Origin: 34-65-8 sp964516135
Lineage (GTDB): Bacteria > Pseudomonadota > Alphaproteobacteria > Sphingomonadales > Sphingomonadaceae
Assembly (NCBI GenBank): GCA_964516135.1
Contig: CAZEWN010000007.1
Coordinates: 39,841 to 103,840 of the forward strand
Direction: 5' to 3'
DNA length: 64,000 bases
Shown here piece after piece: positions 60,749 through 64,000 of the stretch (position 1 is the first letter of the stretch; every line of letters begins with the position of its first letter). The position numbers and the translations under genes are program-made. The notes under the pieces are model-generated. The model was given only the letters and a program-made list of their open reading frames with translations. It ran no database searches and was not told where the DNA came from.

Positions 60749-61450
60749 ATGCCCGCTTCTTCATCCCCCCGCGCCGTGGTCCTCTTGTCCGGCGGTCTTG
60801 ATTCCATGGTCGCCGCCGCGATTGCCCAGGAGCGCGGCTTCGCGCTCAACGCCCTGACGATTGATTACAATCAGCGCCATCGCATCGAGATCGAGTCGGC
60901 CCGCGCGATCGCCGCGCGGCTGGGGTGCGAACGGCATGTCATCCTGCCGCTCGACCTTCGCCAGTTTGGCGGGTCGGCGCTGACCGGCGATATCGCCGTT
61001 CCCACAGGCGGGGTCGCGCAGGACGTGATCCCCGTGACTTACGTACCCGCGCGCAACATCGTGTTCCTGTCGCTGACGCTTGCCTGGGCCGAGGCGCTGG
61101 GCGCACGCGATATCTTCATCGGGGTCAATGCGCTGGACTATTCCGGCTACCCCGATTGTCGGCCAGAATTCATCGCCAGCTTCACTGAAATGGCACGGCT
61201 CGGCACGAAGGCCGGGGTGGAGGGGCACCCATTGCGCGTTCACGCCCCGCTTCAGCATCTGAGCAAGGCCGATATCGCGCGCGAGGCGGTTCGGCTTGGC
61301 CTCGATACTGCGATGGCATGGTCCTGCTATGCTCCCACGACGGATGGGGAGGCGTGTGGGCTATGCGACAGCTGCCGCTTGCGTCAGAAAGGGTTCGCGG
61401 AAGCCGGGATAGAGGATGGGATCGAATATGCACGAAGCGCGGACGGATAG
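60749..61450 (+). CDS. queC: 7-cyano-7-deazaguanine synthase
   Basis: ATP-dependent conversion of carboxy-deazaguanine to preQ0, the step before preQ1 in queuosine biosynthesis. 233 residues. The PP-loop is LLSGGLDSMVAA, and the C-terminal zinc site is SCYAPTTDGEACGLCDSCRLR. GACAGGAAC precedes ATG 60749. No other queuosine gene and no preQ1 riboswitch is seen here. The start of the MFS gene overlaps its last 23 bases. Confidence 0.95.
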   Translation: MPASSSPRAVVLLSGGLDSMVAAAIAQERGFALNALTIDYNQRHRIEIESARAIAARLGCERHVILPLDLRQFGGSALTGDIAVPTGGVAQDVIPVTYVPARNIVFLSLTLAWAEALGARDIFIGVNALDYSGYPDCRPEFIASFTEMARLGTKAGVEGHPLRVHAPLQHLSKADIAREAVRLGLDTAMAWSCYAPTTDGEACGLCDSCRLRQKGFAEAGIEDGIEYARSADG

Positions 61451-63032
61451 CGCAGACACCGCGCAGCACGTTTCCGACAAGGTTCCCGCCTATAGCTGGT
61501 ATGCCCTTGGCGTACTGGTCATCGTTTACGTACTGAACTTCATCGACCGGCAGATCCTGTCGATCCTCGCGAACGACATAAAGGCCGACCTTGGCGTCGG
61601 CGACGACTATCTGGGTTTTCTCTACGGCACGGCGTTCGCGGTGTTCTACGCGTTGTTCGGTATTCCGCTGGGCAAGCTGGCGGACAGCTGGAAACGGGTC
61701 CGGTTGATGAGCATCGGGCTGGCGTTGTGGTCGGCAATGACAGCGGTCTCGGGCTTTGCGAAAGATGCGGCCACGCTCACCGTCGCGCGGATCGGCGTCG
61801 GGGTGGGTGAAGCGACCGCGAGCCCGTCGGCGTATTCGCTGATTTCCGACTGGTTCCCCGCCCGCCTGCGGGCGACGGCGCTGGCGATCTATTCATCGGG
61901 ACTTTACCTGGGCGGGGGCGTATCGCTGCTCATTGGCGGGCTGGTTGTCGAGAACTGGAACCGGGCCTACCCCGATGGCGGGCCGCTTGGGCTCGCGGGC
62001 TGGCAGGCAGCGTTTTTAGCTGTTGGGCTGCCGGGACTGCTGCTGGCGCTGTGGGTGTTGACCCTGCGCGAGCCGGTGCGTGGCGCCATCGACGGCATCC
62101 CAACGCCTGAAGACCCGCGTCCCTTCAAGGGCTTCCTGGACGAATTGGTACAGGTCATTCCGCCGTTCACGCTGATCGGCGCGGCACGGCGCGGCATTGG
62201 CGCCTTGATGGCCAATCTCACCGGCGCGGCGCTGATCGCGGTGGTGGTCGTCGGCCTGTCGCGTCTGGTCCCGGCAAGTTCGGCGTTGGTTCCCGGCATT
62301 TCGGACCAGTGGCTCTTTCTCGGGATCGGTTATTACGCCGTTTACAGCTGGGCGATGTCGCTCAAGGCACGCGACATGCCGACCTATCGCCTGACGTGGG
62401 GGTCGCCCGCTTTCCTGACAATCATCCTGGGGTACGGCACTGTCGCGTTCGTCGCCTACGCGGCATCCTATTGGGGCGCGCCGTATGCTGAACGCGCCTT
62501 GGGCGCGAACAAGAGTGAATTGGGCTGGTTCCTCGGTGCGCCCTCGGCGGTCGCGGGTTTCCTTGGGGTGATCGTTGGCGGACGGATGGCGGATTACTTG
62601 CTTGAACGCCGCGCCGATGGGCGCGTGTGGGTCATCTTGTTCGGGCTCATTGCCCCGATCCCGCCGCTGCTGATCGCATATACCACTACCAGCCCCACGG
62701 TGTTCTACCTCGGAAGCTTCTTCACCCAGTTGCTGTCGGCATCCGCGCTTGGCGCTGCTGCTGCAAGCAGCCAGGCGCTCGTATTGCCTCGGATGCGCGG
62801 TGTCGCGACCGCGACATTCTTCCTCGCCACCACTCTGGTCGGGCTGGGTATCGGGCCATTCATGGCAGGGTATGTGTCAGCGACGAATGATGATGACCTG
62901 GCGCTCGGGATGCTCAGCACGTTGGCAGTGGTTCCAGCAGGCCTGGTCCTGTTAGGTGCCGCGATCCGGCTGGTGCCGCGCGCTGCACAAACCGTGCTGG
63001 AACGCGCGCGCGCGGCCGGAGAGCCAGTCTAG
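61428..63032 (+). CDS. MFS transporter (spinster-like)
   Basis: Twelve-helix major facilitator permease of 534 residues from ATG 61428 (MHEARTDSADT). Marks are NFIDRQILSILANDIK in helix 1, the loop GKLADSWKRVRLM between helices 2 and 3, and GVGEATASPSAYSLISDWFPARLRATA in helix 4-5. It has a central domain insert with an amphipathic linker before helix 7. The substrate is unknown; relatives handle organic acids or sugars. Its stop overlaps that of sodC by four bases on the other strand. Confidence 0.85.
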   Translation: MHEARTDSADTAQHVSDKVPAYSWYALGVLVIVYVLNFIDRQILSILANDIKADLGVGDDYLGFLYGTAFAVFYALFGIPLGKLADSWKRVRLMSIGLALWSAMTAVSGFAKDAATLTVARIGVGVGEATASPSAYSLISDWFPARLRATALAIYSSGLYLGGGVSLLIGGLVVENWNRAYPDGGPLGLAGWQAAFLAVGLPGLLLALWVLTLREPVRGAIDGIPTPEDPRPFKGFLDELVQVIPPFTLIGAARRGIGALMANLTGAALIAVVVVGLSRLVPASSALVPGISDQWLFLGIGYYAVYSWAMSLKARDMPTYRLTWGSPAFLTIILGYGTVAFVAYAASYWGAPYAERALGANKSELGWFLGAPSAVAGFLGVIVGGRMADYLLERRADGRVWVILFGLIAPIPPLLIAYTTTSPTVFYLGSFFTQLLSASALGAAAASSQALVLPRMRGVATATFFLATTLVGLGIGPFMAGYVSATNDDDLALGMLSTLAVVPAGLVLLGAAIRLVPRAAQTVLERARAAGEPV

Positions 63033-63571
63033 CCGCGTTCCAGCACGCCGCATGCGATCCGGTCTCCGGCATTGCCGGTGGGATCGGTCCGATAATCGTC
63101 GGGCTGGGCGTGGATGACCACGGCCGTTCCGTCGCTGTCGAACAGCCATTCCTCCGCCTGGGTGCGGGTGCCCGGCAAGTCCACCGTGATCGTGCCCGAG
63201 CCGCCGGCCCCGATTGTAAGGTTTGGCATATCGCCAAAGTGGGAGCCACGCGGAGATAACGAGCCGTGGCTGCGGTTCTGAGGATTGAGATGGCCACCTG
63301 CCGAAGTAAAGTCCGGGCGCTTGCATGAGCCCGTGGTATGCAGGTGAAACCCATGTTCGCCTGGTGCAATGCCCGTTGCAGCTACTGCCAGGGTAACGCC
63401 CGTTTCGCTGGCGAGGAGTTGGGCCGTGCCAGCAGGCTGGCCATTTGCGAGCACCAGCGTTGCTGAACCAATCCGCTCGTCAGGCATGTCGGTCATCGTA
63501 TCGCATGCCGAAAGCGCAAGCGCAGTTCCCGCAAACATGCCGGATTTCAAAAGAGCGGATGTGAAGGCCAT
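63029..63571 (-). CDS. sodC: Copper/zinc superoxide dismutase, lipoprotein
   Basis: Periplasmic dismutation of superoxide. 180 residues from ATG 63571, with GGAG seven bases upstream. The signal ends in a lipobox-like LALSAC, so it may be lipid-anchored. All metal ligands are in place: GEHGFHLHTTGSC (two copper His), SAGGHLNP, RSHGS, SHFGDMPN (His and Asp), and VVIHAQPDDY. The disulfide partner is RIACGVL. It protects periplasmic targets against external superoxide. Confidence 0.93.
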   Translation of the reverse strand: MAFTSALLKSGMFAGTALALSACDTMTDMPDERIGSATLVLANGQPAGTAQLLASETGVTLAVAATGIAPGEHGFHLHTTGSCKRPDFTSAGGHLNPQNRSHGSLSPRGSHFGDMPNLTIGAGGSGTITVDLPGTRTQAEEWLFDSDGTAVVIHAQPDDYRTDPTGNAGDRIACGVLERG

Positions 63572-63604
63572 GACAAACTCCGTTACTGTCATGGCTCTAA
63601 CGAA

Positions 63605-63632
63605 AAAGGGGCCGGATTGCTCCGGCCCCTTT
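63605..63632 (-). terminator. Intrinsic terminator of the OmpA-family gene
   Basis: Stem AAAGGGGCCGGA / TCCGGCCCCTTT (12 bp, perfect) with loop TTGC. On the minus strand it continues TTTTTCG. It sits 27 bases after the OmpA-family stop, before sodC on the same strand. Confidence 0.92.
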
Positions 63633-63658
63633 CAATTTCATTTTCGCTTGCGCGAAAC

Positions 63659-64000
63659 TTACATGCCCGAACCCGGACCGTAGGTGATTTCCACACGACG
63701 GTTCTGCAGTTCGCGCACACCGTCCGCAGTCGGGACGCGCAGGCGGGTTTCGCCGAAACCTTCCGCCGTGATGCGGGCATCGGGAATGCCGCGACCCGAA
63801 ATGTACTGGCGGACCGAAGCGTTGCGACGCTCTGCCAGACCTTCGTTGTACTGCGCCGAACCCGAGGTGTCGGTGTGACCGGCGAGCATGACCGAGGCCA
63901 TGCCGCAGTTCCGGTAGGCCGAGACCGCGTTGTCGAGGATCGTCGCCGCTTCCGGCGTGATATCCGACTTGTCCCACTCGAAGAACACGATGTACGGGCC
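63659..64000 (-). CDS. OmpA-family peptidoglycan-binding domain protein, 3' part
   Basis: The frame is open to the last base of the window, so the N-terminal half (beta-barrel or lipoprotein anchor) is not seen. The 113 visible residues are a complete OmpA-like C-terminal domain: FFEWDKSDITPEA, then LAGHTDTSGSAQYNEGLAERRNASVR with the diaminopimelate-binding Asp and Arg, and NRRVEITYG at the end. It binds peptidoglycan non-covalently. Without the front half it cannot be told apart as OmpA or Pal; the YIVFFEWD form is frequent in sphingomonad OmpA proteins. Confidence 0.9.
   Translation of the reverse strand, partial: GPYIVFFEWDKSDITPEAATILDNAVSAYRNCGMASVMLAGHTDTSGSAQYNEGLAERRNASVRQYISGRGIPDARITAEGFGETRLRVPTADGVRELQNRRVEITYGPGSGM

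Overview
The window is a high-GC alphaproteobacterial chromosome segment, most probably from Sphingomonadales (Erythrobacteraceae or Sphingomonadaceae). This rests on the gene set: a MipZ division-plane ATPase, a petABC cytochrome bc1 operon, an Lhr-type helicase, a TonB-dependent receptor, a tonB-exbB-exbD-exbD cluster, DUF2059 and DUF3617 periplasmic proteins, and a HisN-type histidinol phosphatase. Nearly all of it is housekeeping DNA with short intergenic gaps and many 4-base start/stop overlaps. The assignment comes from family recognition only; no database search was run.

Layout. 1-9.4 kb: threonine aldolase (cut by the window edge), an EamA transporter, an SDR protein, aminopeptidase N, the peptidoglycan-editing factor PgeF, the bc1 complex and adenine phosphoribosyltransferase. 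9.4-17.9 kb: an 8.4-kb genomic island inserted in the 3' end of tRNA-Gly(TCC). It is bounded by an 18-bp perfect direct repeat. It carries a tyrosine integrase, a type IIG restriction-modification gene broken by one frameshift, a DEDD-type exonuclease-like protein with unrecognised small genes on the same strand, and a truncated winged-helix gene. 18-30 kb: TonB-dependent receptor, panC, mipZ, a membrane-anchored J-domain protein, phosphomannomutase, a DUF2059 protein, an Lhr-type helicase and the TonB energy-transduction cluster. 30-43 kb: homoserine dehydrogenase, GlpX, Prs, two adjacent AraC regulators, HisN, a membrane sulfatase-like protein, rpmI-rplT, a third AraC regulator and pheS. 43-64 kb: pheT with an in-frame palindromic insert, an SDR gene, prfC, a PII-Amt ammonium module behind a sigma-54 promoter, a GMC oxidoreductase, a sterol-desaturase-like protein, TerC, a Gly-rich double cold-shock protein, argD-argF, hslO, queC, an MFS transporter, sodC and a partial OmpA-family gene.

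The most interesting parts are the two ends of the island. Each carries, at nearly the same distance from the att core (about 60 and about 120 bp), a short repeat and a palindrome sharing the 14-bp core CCGAACGCGTTCGG. On excision and circularisation these would flank the core symmetrically, as integrase/accessory-factor sites do in an attP. The island cargo on the minus strand (type IIG enzyme, DEDD nuclease-like protein, unrecognised small proteins) is the best candidate here for an undescribed, possibly anti-phage, cassette; that role is inferred from context only. The second notable item is a palindromic repeat of about 100 bp inside pheT that keeps the reading frame and adds about 34 residues.
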